Origin: Xanthobacter sp. NM-59
GTDB taxonomy: Bacteria > Pseudomonadota > Alphaproteobacteria > Rhizobiales > Xanthobacteraceae
Length of the DNA: 64,000 nt
Direction: 5' to 3'
Assembly: GCF_021401125.1 (NCBI RefSeq)
Contig: NZ_JACBFQ010000003.1
Span: forward strand, 310,001 to 374,000
The notes beneath the pieces are model-generated. The model did not search any database. It had not been told where the DNA came from and worked only from the letters and a program-made list of their open reading frames with translations. Made by a program: the position numbers and the translations under genes. Shown in pieces: positions 1-9,090 of the stretch. How positions within the stretch are numbered: the stretch's first letter is position 1; each line of letters opens with the position of its first letter.

Positions 1-1251
1 ATTCTCCACCACCACGATCGCGTCATCCACCACGATGCCGATGGCGAGCACCAGGCCGAACAGCGAAAGGTTGTTCAGCGAGAAGCCGAACAGCGCCATG
101 ACGAAGAATGTGCCCACCAGCGAGATCGGGATGGCCAGGATGGGGATGATCGCCGCCCGCCAGGTCTGCAGGAACAGGATCACCACCACCACCACCAGGA
201 TGATGGCCTCGCCGATGGTGTGCACCACCGCGTCCACGGACTGCTGAATAAACTCGGTGGGGTTGTAGTAGATGCCGTATTCAAGACCTTCCGGGAAGGT
301 CTTGCGGATGCGCTTCATCTCCTCCACCAGCGCGTTGCCGGTGGCGAGCGCGTTGGAGCCCGGGCGCTGGAAAATGCCGAGACCGATGGAGGGATAGCGG
401 TCCAGGAACGAGGTGGAGGCGTAGTCCTGGGCGGAGATCTCCACCCGGCCCACATCCTTCAGCCGCACCAGGGCCTGCTCGGTCTGCTTGATGACGATCT
501 GGCCGAATTCCTCCGGCGTCGACAGGCGCCCCAGCGTGCGCACGGCGATCTGGAAGGCGTTCTGCTTCGGCACCGGCGGCGAATTCAGAATGCCCGAGGC
601 CACCTGCACGTTCTGCGCCTTCAGCGCCGCCACCACGTCGTTGGAGGTGATGTTGAGCTGCGACAGGCGGTCCGGATCGATCCAGATCTGCATCGCGTAT
701 TCGCGCGAGCCGAACACCGTGATGGAGCCGACACCGTCGATACGCGAAAGAACATCCTTGATCTGGATGTTGGCGAAGTTCGACATGAACAGCGGATCAC
801 GCGAACCGTCGGGCGAATACAGGTTCACCACCAGCAGCATGTCTGGCGATGACTTGGCGGTGACCACGCCCACCTGCTGCACCTCGGCGGGAAGCCGCGG
901 CTCGGCAATGGCCACGCGGTTCTGGACCTGCACCTGAGCGGTGTCGAGATCGGTGCCGAGGTCGAACGTCACCTGGATCGAGAAGCGGCCGTCCGCCGTT
1001 GAGTTGGACGAGATGTAGAGCATGTGCTCCACACCGTTGATCTGCTGCTCGATGGGCGCGACCACGGTGTCGGCCACCGTCTCGGCGGAGGCGCCGGGAT
1101 ACTGGCCCGTGACCGTGATCACCGGCGGGGCGATCTCTGGATACTGCGCCACCGGCAGGCGCAGATAGGACACCGCGCCCAGGATGATGACGATGGTGGA
1201 GACCACCGACGCGAAGATCGGGCGATCAATGAAGAAGTGGGAAAAGCGCAT
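1..1251 (-). CDS. RND-family multidrug efflux permease (AcrB/MexB-like), N-terminal part, cut by window edge
   Basis: This is the inner-membrane proton-driven pump of a tripartite drug exporter. The visible 417 residues begin MRFSHFFIDRPIFA, the standard AcrB-type start with transmembrane helix 1. A periplasmic porter region follows, then helices 2-4. The segment GIVVDDAIVVVE near residue 406 holds the paired Asp residues of the helix-4 proton relay, so the pump should be active. The start is supported by a GAGGGGG ribosome site about 8 bases upstream. The gene lies 13 bases after the stop of the adaptor gene on the same strand, so the two form an operon. About 600 residues lie beyond the left edge. 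An outer-membrane TolC-like partner is not visible here. The family is certain; the substrate is unknown. Confidence 0.96.
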   Translation of the reverse strand, partial: MRFSHFFIDRPIFASVVSTIVIILGAVSYLRLPVAQYPEIAPPVITVTGQYPGASAETVADTVVAPIEQQINGVEHMLYISSNSTADGRFSIQVTFDLGTDLDTAQVQVQNRVAIAEPRLPAEVQQVGVVTAKSSPDMLLVVNLYSPDGSRDPLFMSNFANIQIKDVLSRIDGVGSITVFGSREYAMQIWIDPDRLSQLNITSNDVVAALKAQNVQVASGILNSPPVPKQNAFQIAVRTLGRLSTPEEFGQIVIKQTEQALVRLKDVGRVEISAQDYASTSFLDRYPSIGLGIFQRPGSNALATGNALVEEMKRIRKTFPEGLEYGIYYNPTEFIQQSVDAVVHTIGEAIILVVVVVILFLQTWRAAIIPILAIPISLVGTFFVMALFGFSLNNLSLFGLVLAIGIVVDDAIVVVEN

Positions 1252-1264
1252 GGATGCGTCCCCC

Positions 1265-2539
1265 TCACTTCGAGGTCGCGGAATCGGCGGCAGGCTTTGC
1301 AGCGTCGGACTTCGCAGCGTCAGGCTTGGCCGGTTCTGTCTTCGCGGGCTCCGGCTTCGCAGCGTCAGCCTTGGGCGCATCAGCCTTGGGCGCATCAGCC
1401 TTGGGCGCCTCGGCCATCTGCGGGGTCACGGTCACGCCCGGGCGCACGCGCATCAGGCCGTTCACCACCACCGTATCCTGCGGCGTCAGCCCTTCCAGGA
1501 CCACGCGCTGGTCGCCAGACAGCGAGCCGAGGGTGACGAAGCGCTGGCTCACCTTGTTGTCGGGGCCCACCACATAAACGAACTTCTTCACCTGTTCGGT
1601 GCCCACCGCCATGTCCGGCACCACGACAACCTCGTGCGGGTCGGACGAGTTGAGCCGCAGCCGCGCGAACATACCGGGGCGGAACAGGCCGTTGGGATTA
1701 TCGAACACGGCACGGCCACGGATGGTGCCCGTCTCGCGGTCGATCACGTTGTTCATGAAGTCCATCTTGCCCTGGTGCACGAAGCCCTTGTCGTCAATGA
1801 GCTTCAGCGCCACCGGCTCACCCTTGATGTCGGCCTTGCGGCGCTGGATGCGCAGCAGAGCGGCCTCGTCCATGGTGAACTCGAAGCGGATGGGATCGGT
1901 GGAGACGATGACCGCGAGCAGGGTGGGCGTGCCGCCCGTGCCGCCGGTCACATAGTTGCCCACCGAGACCCGCCGATCGCCGATCTGGCCGGAAACCGGC
2001 GCCTTGATCTCGGTGAAGTCGAGATCAAGCTGCGCGGACCGCACGGCCGCTTCCTGGGACTGCACGGTGGCGGCGGCGGTGCGCTCGGCCTGGGTGCGCT
2101 GGTCGAAGGTCTGCTTGGAAATGGCCGTGGAGTTGCGGTCCTCCAGCAGGGTGCGGGCGCGCTCCAGATCAGTCTTGGTGAAGTCCAGATTGGCCTGGGC
2201 CTGGGCCAGATTGGCCTGCGCCTGCTGCAGGGCGATCTTGAACGGGCGCTGGTCGATGGTGAACAGCAGGTCGCCCTGCTTCACCGCCTGGCCGTCCTTG
2301 AAGTGGATCGCATCCAGGTAACCGGACACGCGGGCGCGCACGTTCACCTCGTCGATGGCGACGAAGCGGCCCACATATTCGTCCTGGTCGGTAACGGTGC
2401 GGGTGGTGGGATGAGCCACCGTCACCGGCGGCGCCGGCGGCGGGCCAGAAGGCGCTGCGGCCTGCTCGCCGCACCCCGCGAGCAGCAGGGCGAGAGCGGC
2501 GGGCGCATAGAAAAGGCTTGAGCGCATGGAATGCGTCAT
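1265..2539 (-). CDS. RND efflux periplasmic adaptor subunit (MexA/AcrA-like lipoprotein)
   Basis: This 424-residue membrane-fusion protein links the RND pump to an outer-membrane channel. A lipoprotein signal is clear: the lipobox LLAGC puts the lipidated Cys at residue 23. A biotinyl-lipoyl-like segment follows (ARVSGYLDAIHFKDGQAVKQ), then a coiled-coil hairpin rich in Ala/Gln (about residues 100-165) and the beta-barrel and membrane-proximal domains. I chose the start at 2539 because AGGAG lies 9 bases upstream and the signal peptide then has normal length; an upstream in-frame ATG would add 73 unlikely residues. The last 50 or so residues are an unusual Ala/Lys/Pro/Asp-rich tail with tandem APKAD repeats, not part of the usual fold. 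It is first in the operon with the permease. No adjacent TetR-type regulator is seen. Confidence 0.95.
   Translation of the reverse strand: MTHSMRSSLFYAPAALALLLAGCGEQAAAPSGPPPAPPVTVAHPTTRTVTDQDEYVGRFVAIDEVNVRARVSGYLDAIHFKDGQAVKQGDLLFTIDQRPFKIALQQAQANLAQAQANLDFTKTDLERARTLLEDRNSTAISKQTFDQRTQAERTAAATVQSQEAAVRSAQLDLDFTEIKAPVSGQIGDRRVSVGNYVTGGTGGTPTLLAVIVSTDPIRFEFTMDEAALLRIQRRKADIKGEPVALKLIDDKGFVHQGKMDFMNNVIDRETGTIRGRAVFDNPNGLFRPGMFARLRLNSSDPHEVVVVPDMAVGTEQVKKFVYVVGPDNKVSQRFVTLGSLSGDQRVVLEGLTPQDTVVVNGLMRVRPGVTVTPQMAEAPKADAPKADAPKADAAKPEPAKTEPAKPDAAKSDAAKPAADSATSK
1366..1410 (-). repeat. Three tandem 15-bp repeats in the adaptor C-terminal tail
   Basis: The unit CAGCCTTGGGCGCAT (plus-strand reading) occurs at 1366-1380 and 1381-1395, with a one-base variant at 1396-1410. 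It encodes APKAD units. Because the unit is a multiple of three, copy-number change would alter tail length without shifting the frame. Confidence 0.85.
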
Positions 2540-2804
2540 CAAATCCGGCTCCTGGCGGATCCTTGGTGATCCGCGAAAATTCCCGTCAAGGGATTTGGGG
2601 CGAAGGGTTCGGCACTTCCCGCAACCGACGAGCCGAAACCGGAATGAGAGGCGTTCCGATAGCATAAGCCGCTGCGATGCAAAACGGCTGACTTGCCGAA
2701 AACCCCTTTCCACCCGACCTTGGGACACGACGAACGGTAAGCCGTGACTTTCTGGCAACGCTGCCGCAGCGCCGCCGTCCGCGCCGAAATCCGGCCAATC
2801 CGCC

Positions 2805-4355
2805 TCAGATCGGAAGCGCCGGCAGGCGTCGGCCCATCACCCCCGCCAGGAAGCGCCGGCCCAGCAGCAGCACGACAGCAGCGGCGTAGACGGCGCCTCC
2901 GCCGAGCACGACCAGGGCCAGCATCACTTCTGCGCGAGCGGGAAGGTTCGGCGGCAGCAGCCAGGCAGCCAAGGCCTGTGTGCCCCACAGCGCCGCAGCC
3001 ACCACCACCAGCACCGCGCCCAGCCGCGCCAGATGCCCGCCGAGCGCTTCATCCCCCAGCGGGAATCCCCGCCGCCGCGCGAATACGATGAGAAGGCTCA
3101 CGTTGATCCAGCCCCCCACCGCCGTGGCGAAGGCAAGGCCCACCTGGGCCAGCGTGCCCATCAGCGCAAATTTCAGCGCCACATTGAGCGCCACCGCCGT
3201 CAGCGAGGCAATCATGGGGGTGCGCGTGTCGCCGCGTGCATGGAAGGGCGCGATGAACGCCCGCACCACCACGAACGCCAACAGGCCGAAGCCGTAGGCG
3301 CGCAGGGTCGCCGCCGCGTCCGCCGCGTCCGCCGCGGTGAAGGCGCCGCGGGCGAACAATGCGCGCATGGTCAGGTCCGGCACCACCAACGCAGCCGCTA
3401 CGAAGGGAATGCCGAGCAGGGTCGCCAGCTCGATGCAGCGCGCCTGGGCATGGGCCGCGCCCTCATCGTCCTTCACGGCAAGTCGGCGCGCCATTTCCGG
3501 CAGCAGCACCGTGCCCACCGCGATGCCCACCACGCCGATGGGAAGCTGGTTGATGCGGTCCGCGTAATACAGGGCCGAAAGCGCGCCGATGGGCAGGAAG
3601 GTGGCGATGATGGTGTCCGCGAACAGGGCGATCTGCACCCCCGCCGAGCCGATGATGGCCGGCCCCAGGGCCTTCAGGAACTGGCGCGTGCCCGAATCCA
3701 TCTTGGGCCGGCCGAATCGCAGGCCGATGCCGTGGCGCTCGGCATCCAGCCCCACCACGAACAGCTGCGCCACGCCGGAAATGAGCACGCCCCATGCCGC
3801 CGCATGGCCGGCGGTGGGAAACAGGGCCGCCGCCAGCAGCGTGCTCACCATGCAGATGTTGAGCAGAATGGGTGCCGCCGCCGCCACCGCGAACCGCTCG
3901 GACGCGTTGAGGGCGCCGGAAACCAGCGTCGCCACTGAGATCAGCGCCAGATAGGGAAAGGTGATGCGCGTAAGCGTCACCGCCAGGTCGAAACGCTCGC
4001 CATCGAGCGCGAGGCCCGGCGCCAGCAGGCTCACGAATTGTGGGGTGAAGCCCAGGGCCAGCGCCAGCAGCACGCCATGCACCAGCATCATGGCGGTGAG
4101 GATCTCGTCCGCGAACTGCCGCGCCGCCGGCACCCCGCTCTGCTCCCTCAGCCGGGCGTAAGTGGGCACGAAGGCGGCGTTGAAGGCCCCTTCCGCGAAG
4201 ATGGCGCGAAAATGATTCGGCAGGCGGAACGCCACCAGGAAGGCGTCCGCCACCGGCCCCGCGCCCAGCACCGCGGCCATGACCACATCGCGGATGAAGC
4301 CGGCAAGGCGCGAGAGCAGCGTGAAGCCGCCGACAGAGAGAATGGAGCGAAACAT
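2805..4355 (-). CDS. murJ: Lipid II flippase MurJ (MviN)
   Basis: MurJ moves lipid II across the cytoplasmic membrane for peptidoglycan synthesis. The 516-residue protein has the normal length and about 14 hydrophobic segments. The N-terminal block is typical (SRLAGFIRDVVMAAVLGAG, then DAFLVAFRLPNHFRAIFAEG with conserved Arg residues of the central cavity). NAAFVPTYARL follows, as in the MurJ/MviN family. The start at 4355 gives the usual MFRSILSVGG opening. The next gene upstream on the strand, an aminotransferase, ends about 190 bases away past a hairpin, so murJ probably has its own promoter. Nothing looks broken. Confidence 0.96.
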   Translation of the reverse strand: MFRSILSVGGFTLLSRLAGFIRDVVMAAVLGAGPVADAFLVAFRLPNHFRAIFAEGAFNAAFVPTYARLREQSGVPAARQFADEILTAMMLVHGVLLALALGFTPQFVSLLAPGLALDGERFDLAVTLTRITFPYLALISVATLVSGALNASERFAVAAAAPILLNICMVSTLLAAALFPTAGHAAAWGVLISGVAQLFVVGLDAERHGIGLRFGRPKMDSGTRQFLKALGPAIIGSAGVQIALFADTIIATFLPIGALSALYYADRINQLPIGVVGIAVGTVLLPEMARRLAVKDDEGAAHAQARCIELATLLGIPFVAAALVVPDLTMRALFARGAFTAADAADAAATLRAYGFGLLAFVVVRAFIAPFHARGDTRTPMIASLTAVALNVALKFALMGTLAQVGLAFATAVGGWINVSLLIVFARRRGFPLGDEALGGHLARLGAVLVVVAAALWGTQALAAWLLPPNLPARAEVMLALVVLGGGAVYAAAVVLLLGRRFLAGVMGRRLPALPI

Positions 4356-4482
4356 GGGGCCCGGCGCGCCGTGAGAAATGCGGAGCGGAAGCTAGCCGGT
4401 CACGGGCCCCGGCGCCAGCGTCGCGCCGCGCCCGGCGCGCGCACCTGCGGGCGCTCGTCAAAAACCCTGCCCCTCAATGACA

Positions 4483-4504
4483 ATGGCGCCCCTGAGGGCG
4501 CCAT
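4483..4504 (-). terminator. Perfect hairpin after the DegT aminotransferase gene
   Basis: ATGGCGCCC and GGGCGCCAT form a 9-bp perfect stem around a CTGA loop. It lies 38 bases downstream of the aminotransferase stop on the minus strand and before murJ. The T-rich stretch on that strand comes only about 17 bases later, so it may be a weak terminator or an mRNA-stabilising hairpin. Confidence 0.45.
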
Positions 4505-4542
4505 CACCGCTATCACATCCGGGTCAAAACCCGCGAAAGCCC

Positions 4543-5691
4543 TCAGGCGCCGAGGCCCCGGCGCACGGCGGCGATGATGCGATCCTGCGTCGCCTCGTCG
4601 AGATAAGCGTGCATGGGCAGGGAGATGACTTCCTCCGCCAGCGCCTCGCACACGGGCAGGATGGCGCCCACCGCCGGATAGTGGCGATAGGCCGGCTGCA
4701 GGTGCATGGGCAGGCGATAATAGACCGCCGTCGGCACGCCGTCCGCCTTCAGCTTCTCAGCCAGGCCGTCACGCACGCCGGGCTGAAGCCGCAGGGTGTA
4801 TTGCGCCCAAACGGAGGTGGCGCGCGGGTCCACCGCCGGCACCGTGGCCACATCCTTCAAAAGCGCGTTGTAGCGGCGGGCCACCTTGTCGCGCGCGGCA
4901 ATCTCTTCCTCGAAGATGGCCAGCTTCTCCAGCAGCACCGCCGCCTGGATGGTGTCGAGGCGCGCCGTCATGCCGATGCGCACGTTCTGGTACTTGTCCA
5001 CCCCCTGGCCATGCTCGCGCAGGCTCTTGAGGATGGTCACCAGCTCCTCGCTATCGGTGAAGATGGCACCACCGTCGCCGTAGCAGCCCAGCGGCTTGGC
5101 GGGGAAAAAGGAGGTGGCGGTGGCATCGCCGATGGAGCCGGTGCGCCTGTTGTTCCAGGTGCCACCGAAGCCCTGGGCAGTGTCGCACAGCACCTTCAGG
5201 CCGTGCTTTTCCGCGATGGGCAGGATGGCATCATAGTCCGCCGGCTGGCCGAACAGGTCCACCGGGATCACCGCCTTGGGGGTGAGCCCCTGCTCCACCG
5301 CCACGGCGATGGCGGCTTCCAGGCTCTCCGGGTCCATGTTGAAGGTGTCTTCCTTCACATCGACGAACACCGGGGTGGCGCCCACCCACGGCACCACCTC
5401 GGCGGTGGCGCAGAAGGTGAAGGCCGGGCAGAACACCGCGTCGCCCGCCTTCACGCCCCAGGCCATGAGGATGAGCGCCAGCGCGTCGGTGCCCGAGGAG
5501 CAGCTGACCGCATATTTCGAGCCGGCGAACGCCGCCAGCTTCTGTTCGAGCTCACCCACCTGCGGCCCATTGATGAAGCGGCAGGAGGAAAGCACCGCCT
5601 GAACCGCGTCATCGATCGTCCGGCCGATGCGGGCGCGCTGCGCTGCAAGGTCGATGAAGGCGATGGGCGCGGCGGTCGCGGGAGACGTCAT
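4543..5691 (-). CDS. DegT/DnrJ/EryC1/StrS family sugar aminotransferase
   Basis: This is a PLP-dependent aminotransferase that puts an amino group on a nucleotide-linked keto-sugar. It has 382 residues, normal for the family. FIDLAAQRARI near the start is typical. The PLP phosphate region is visible as SSGTDALALILMA and the Schiff-base lysine as SFFPAKPLGCYGDGG. Another family segment is the stretch around GMTARLDTIQAAVL. The opening resembles WbpE/WlbC-type enzymes, which act on UDP-3-keto-N-acetylglucosaminuronate. The gene lies 50 bases after a Gfo/Idh/MocA dehydrogenase on the same strand. That is the pair needed for a 3-amino sugar of the WbpB/WbpE kind. The acetyltransferase that would complete such a pathway is not in view. 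Family sure, substrate inferred. Confidence 0.92.
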   Translation of the reverse strand: MTSPATAAPIAFIDLAAQRARIGRTIDDAVQAVLSSCRFINGPQVGELEQKLAAFAGSKYAVSCSSGTDALALILMAWGVKAGDAVFCPAFTFCATAEVVPWVGATPVFVDVKEDTFNMDPESLEAAIAVAVEQGLTPKAVIPVDLFGQPADYDAILPIAEKHGLKVLCDTAQGFGGTWNNRRTGSIGDATATSFFPAKPLGCYGDGGAIFTDSEELVTILKSLREHGQGVDKYQNVRIGMTARLDTIQAAVLLEKLAIFEEEIAARDKVARRYNALLKDVATVPAVDPRATSVWAQYTLRLQPGVRDGLAEKLKADGVPTAVYYRLPMHLQPAYRHYPAVGAILPVCEALAEEVISLPMHAYLDEATQDRIIAAVRRGLGA

Positions 5692-5741
5692 GAGCCAAGT
5701 CCTGGAATGAAGCCGGGCGGGAAACCCGGGAGGAAAGCGAA

Positions 5742-6722
5742 TCAGCCGATGGCGCGGCGCTGGGCCGGCTGGGCCGGTCCGTGCTCGGCGAGGCAGGAAA
5801 TGGCAATGTCGAGGCTCGCCACGCCCTGCTCGCCGGTCACTTCCGGCGTGCGGCCGGTGCGCACGGCGGCCAGGAAGTTCTCCAGCTCCGCGCGCAGGGG
5901 CTCCGCATAAGCCACCGGCAGGTGGCGGGTGGAATAGGAACCGTCCGGCCGGTAGTCGAAATGCTCGGTCACCTGACGGGTGAGCAGATCGCCGATCACA
6001 TACTTCTTGGCGGTCGCCACATGCACCGTGCGCGCCTTGAAGGGGGTGAGCCAGTTGGTGTTGATGTGCGCCAGCACGCCGGAGGCGGTGCGGAACTGCA
6101 GGAGCGCGATATCCTCCCGCGCCGCCAGCGCCGCCGAGGTCTGCGGCTGCACCTCGATGATTTCCGAATCGGTCAGCCAGCGGATGAGGTCGATGTCGTG
6201 CACGGCAAGGTCGATCACCACGCCCACATTGGACATGCGCGGCGGGAACGGACCGACGCGCGTGAAGGCCACCGAGAGGATGTCCTCACCGCGAATGGCC
6301 TCCTTCACCGCGCGCACGGCCGGATTGAAGCGCTCCACATGGCCGACCATGAGGGTGACGCCCTTCTCGCGCGCCGCCTCGACGATCTCGCGCCCCTCCT
6401 CCGCCGTGGAGGCGATGGGCTTTTCCACCAGCACCGCGCAGCCGGCGCCGATGACGTCCAGGGCCACCGGATGGTGCAGGTGGGTGGGGGCGGCCACGAT
6501 CACCGCGTCGAGGCCGAGATCGAGCAGCGCCTTATGGCTGTCGACCGCCTTGCAGCCGAGGAAGCTGGCGACGCGCTCGGCCTGGGCCTGATCTGGATCG
6601 GCCACCGCCACCAGTTCAGCGCCCGGCAGCTCGGAGAGCACGCGTGCGTGGTTGGAACCCATAATGCCGATGCCCGTGACACCGACGCGAAGGGCGCGCT
6701 CGGGCGCAGCCGGATGAGCCAT
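5742..6722 (-). CDS. Gfo/Idh/MocA-family NAD(P)-dependent sugar dehydrogenase
   Basis: The product is a two-domain oxidoreductase of about 326 residues. The N-terminal Rossmann fold shows LRVGVTGIGIMGSNHARVL with the GxGxxG-like turn. The diagnostic motif VLVEKPIA (EKP) carries the catalytic Lys. The C-terminal alpha/beta domain has the DLAVHDIDLIRWL segment with the conserved Asp/His. I prefer the start at 6722 (MAHPAAP) because GAGGG lies just upstream; 6734 is an alternative. It precedes the DegT aminotransferase by 50 bases, so the two likely oxidise and then aminate one nucleotide sugar, as WbpB and WbpE do for UDP-GlcNAcA. The exact sugar is not shown by the sequence. Confidence 0.9.
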   Translation of the reverse strand: MAHPAAPERALRVGVTGIGIMGSNHARVLSELPGAELVAVADPDQAQAERVASFLGCKAVDSHKALLDLGLDAVIVAAPTHLHHPVALDVIGAGCAVLVEKPIASTAEEGREIVEAAREKGVTLMVGHVERFNPAVRAVKEAIRGEDILSVAFTRVGPFPPRMSNVGVVIDLAVHDIDLIRWLTDSEIIEVQPQTSAALAAREDIALLQFRTASGVLAHINTNWLTPFKARTVHVATAKKYVIGDLLTRQVTEHFDYRPDGSYSTRHLPVAYAEPLRAELENFLAAVRTGRTPEVTGEQGVASLDIAISCLAEHGPAQPAQRRAIG

Positions 6723-7022
6723 GACAGCCCTCATTTCTTGTTCACGGTGCCGGCTCCTAGCACGACAATCGAGGAAGAAGCGAGGCAAGCGGCGAAAGTG
6801 TCCCGCCCACCGCGTTCAACAATTGCGTCCCCGTGTTACCGGCGCCCCTCCTGACGTTGCGGCGGGCAAAGGCCGGCAAGAGGCTGGCAAGGCTTGAAAT
6901 CCCGCGCACGGCCGCCCGCTTCAACGTGCGCCGGCGGGGCGAACACTTCCCTCCCGGCCGCCATGAGATTAAGGGACGCGCCACGCGCGATGCAGCATCG
7001 CGAAAAACGGGCAGGATCCCCC

Positions 7023-7478
7023 ATGCGCAAGATTGTCGCCGGTAAGCTTCACGGCATCACCGTCACCGGAGCCGACCTCAACTATCACGGCTCCATCACC
7101 CTCGACCCTGACCATTGCGAGGAAGCCGGCATTCTGCCGATGGAATTCGTGGAGATCTGGAACCGCAACTCCGGCGCGCGCATCTCCACCTATGTCATCC
7201 TGGGCGAGCGCGGCTCGCGCTGCTGCGTTCTCAATGGCGCCGCCGCCCGCACCTGCCAGCCCGGCGACGAGGTCATCATCTGCAACTCGGTCTATGTGAG
7301 CGAGGAGGAGATCCCGGCCCTGAAGCCGCGCGTGCTCACCTTCGACCGGGAAAACCGCGTTACCGGCCGGCTCGTCTACGAGGTTGAGCGCGAGGCGGAC
7401 GGCCGCTACCGCTTCTCCATCCGTGACGAGAGCGGCACCGCCCAGCCCATTCCCCTGCGCAGCGCCCCGCGCGGCTGA
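7023..7478 (+). CDS. panD: Aspartate 1-decarboxylase
   Basis: PanD makes beta-alanine from L-aspartate for pantothenate and coenzyme A synthesis. The start at 7023 gives [19 protein letters not shown], aligned with the E. coli enzyme, with AGGA 7 bases upstream. The self-cleavage site is NYHGS: cleavage between Gly23 and Ser24 would create the pyruvoyl cofactor. [13 protein letters not shown] follows as usual. The product has 151 residues, about 25 longer than E. coli PanD; the extra residues are at the C-terminus and polar. The gene stands alone and is followed by a strong intrinsic terminator at 7679-7717. Confidence 0.96.
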   Translation: MRKIVAGKLHGITVTGADLNYHGSITLDPDHCEEAGILPMEFVEIWNRNSGARISTYVILGERGSRCCVLNGAAARTCQPGDEVIICNSVYVSEEEIPALKPRVLTFDRENRVTGRLVYEVEREADGRYRFSIRDESGTAQPIPLRSAPRG

Positions 7479-7554
7479 CGCTAGGGCGCGTGGGCCGCGC
7501 ATGCCACGAGCCCAGGCTCGCGCGGCGCCAGAGCGCGGCCCTGAAGCCCCCACC

Positions 7555-7604
7555 TGAGCACCCACCTGAGCACCCACTTGGGGGCTCACTTTGGGGGGTG
7601 CTCA
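7555..7604 (+). repeat. Duplicated arm with one complementary arm after panD
   Basis: TGAGCACCC occurs at 7555-7563 and again at 7567-7575. Its exact complement GGGTGCTCA lies at 7596-7604. The single right arm can therefore pair with either left arm, giving two alternative 9-bp hairpins in the panD 3' untranslated region. No function is shown. Confidence 0.6.
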
Positions 7605-7678
7605 CCAAGGACGACGCCGGCAGCGGCATCGCGGTGCGTGCCGCGACCCATCAAAACGGCAGCGACGCCCAAAGCAAA

Positions 7679-7717
7679 GGGGCTCCCCGGCACTGGCCGG
7701 AGAGCCCCCTTTTTTTT
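7679..7717 (+). terminator. Intrinsic terminator between panD and the convergent porin gene
   Basis: GGGGCTC pairs with GAGCCCC around an inner CCGG/CCGG stem, followed by eight T residues at 7710-7717. It ends panD transcription. On the minus strand the hairpin is followed by TTTGCTTT, so it may also serve the outer-membrane protein gene that ends 15 bases away. Confidence 0.88.
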
Positions 7718-7731
7718 CAGATGCGCGGCGA

Positions 7732-8430
7732 TCAGAACTTGTAGTTCACGCCGGCCTTCACAGTGTTCATGTTCAGGCCGCTCGTGGCGGTGTCGCCGTT
7801 GATGTAGGTGACGTTCTTGTTGCCGTAGTCGAGATAGAGATACTCGGCCTTGACGGTCCAGTTGTTGGTGATCGCGTATTCCGCGCCGCCGCCGATGGTC
7901 CAGCCCCAGCGGGTGCTGTTCTGGCTGAGGCCCCACGGGGCATCGAGAGAGGTGTTGGCCCAGGCCGCGCCGCCCGTGAAGTAGGGCAGGAACCGGTCGA
8001 AGGCATAGCCCACGCGGCCGCGGATGGTGCCGAAATTGTCCACGTTGCTGGACACCACATTGCCGCCCACCGGGCCGCCCAGCAGCAGGTTACTGTTGCT
8101 GATGCTGGAGAATTCCAGATCCGCCTCGGCGCCGAGCACCACATTGTTGGCGAACTGGAAGTTGTAACCGGCCTGCAGACCACCAAACACACCGTTGGAA
8201 TTGCCCACGTCATAGCCGTAGGAGAAGCCGCCGGTGGTGTAGTCGAAGGCGTTGTCGGCCCAGCCCCAGCCCACGTTGCCGCCGATATAGAAGCCCGTCC
8301 AGGAGAACATCGGCACGGGGACCACGGCGGCCTTCACGGGATAAGCATAGCGGCCGGAGAGATCAGCGGCAGAGGCGGAGCCAGCCAGGAGAGCCAGGGC
8401 GGACACGCCGAGGAGGGCACGCTTCAACAT
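7732..8430 (-). CDS. Outer-membrane beta-barrel protein (Omp25/RopB-like small porin)
   Basis: This 232-residue protein has a Sec signal peptide (MLKRALLGVSALALLAGSASA) followed by ADLSGRYAYPVK and FSWTGFYIGGNVGWGW. That opening is the hallmark of the abundant Omp25/Omp31 family of Rhizobiales outer membranes. Alternating beta strands with aromatic girdles follow (FGGLQAGYNFQF, WTVKAEYLYLDYG). The protein ends KAGVNYKF, and a C-terminal Phe is the signal for barrel insertion by BamA. It stands alone with a long upstream region. Its role is probably structural or stress-related. It could be called OmpW- or OprF-like only loosely. Confidence 0.92.
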   Translation of the reverse strand: MLKRALLGVSALALLAGSASAADLSGRYAYPVKAAVVPVPMFSWTGFYIGGNVGWGWADNAFDYTTGGFSYGYDVGNSNGVFGGLQAGYNFQFANNVVLGAEADLEFSSISNSNLLLGGPVGGNVVSSNVDNFGTIRGRVGYAFDRFLPYFTGGAAWANTSLDAPWGLSQNSTRWGWTIGGGAEYAITNNWTVKAEYLYLDYGNKNVTYINGDTATSGLNMNTVKAGVNYKF

Positions 8431-8582
8431 GACGAATACCTTCTTGCTTCATTTCGGCTCGCCCGAAAGCGACGGCCGACCATGGGAGACTTCATACAGA
8501 CCGGAGCCGCGCACGTCTGTAGCGATTGCGCCACACCGGATAAATCAAAAACGGCTGAGATGTGGCAAAACGTTTCCCGTTC

Positions 8583-8611
8583 CTTACAACACTCAGCAGC
8601 CGCTCTGTCAA
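8583..8611 (-). promoter_or_regulatory. Possible sigma-70 promoter for the porin gene
   Basis: Reading the minus strand, TTGACA (8606-8611) is followed after 17 bases by TGTAAG (8583-8588). The -35 is perfect and the -10 is weak. It would give a 5' leader of about 145 bases before the porin start at 8430. This is a consensus match only. Confidence 0.35.
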
Positions 8612-9090
8612 ACAAGGCCCAACATGGGCATGACCACAGTTGCGCCTTATTTGCGATACCTTCCAATGCACCCGAAAACTGAACAGATAGTTGAAACTTT
8701 GGAAGGTAATATTCTGTCCACAGGCTGCACAGCCAGAGACAAAAGGCGTGAATGCGATATTCCGAAGGGTAATTACCTCCGGATACTCAACCCACACCCT
8801 ACCCCTGCAACCTGTCGCGCCCACCCGAGTGCAAGACGACAGCGGACTGCTGGTTTCGCCCTCAATCTGAGCGCCGAAAGCTGACCAAATTGGGCAAGCC
8901 CCCAACTCCCACCACCTATGCTGAACGCGGGGTAAATCCCATATTCCATTGATTTATATGTATATTTTTACATCCCGCGAACGCCAGGCCGCATTCGGGC
9001 GTCGCTTTTGCGCTCGAATGGTTGACCGCTGCTTAAGAGTGCGGTGGATGCCGCAAGGCCCCTGCGACCTGCGATTGGCGCAAGCGCATT
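8612..9090. other. Gene-free, relatively AT-rich upstream region
   Basis: No protein family is recognisable in any frame. The stretch is richer in A and T than its surroundings, for example around 8945-8975. It may hold further regulatory sites for the porin or uvrC, but I cannot define any. Confidence 0.5.

Noticed and set aside
8429-8905. Open frames of 137-151 codons on both strands upstream of the porin gene
   Set aside because: No ribosome site with a sensible product; region is AT-richer and looks regulatory.
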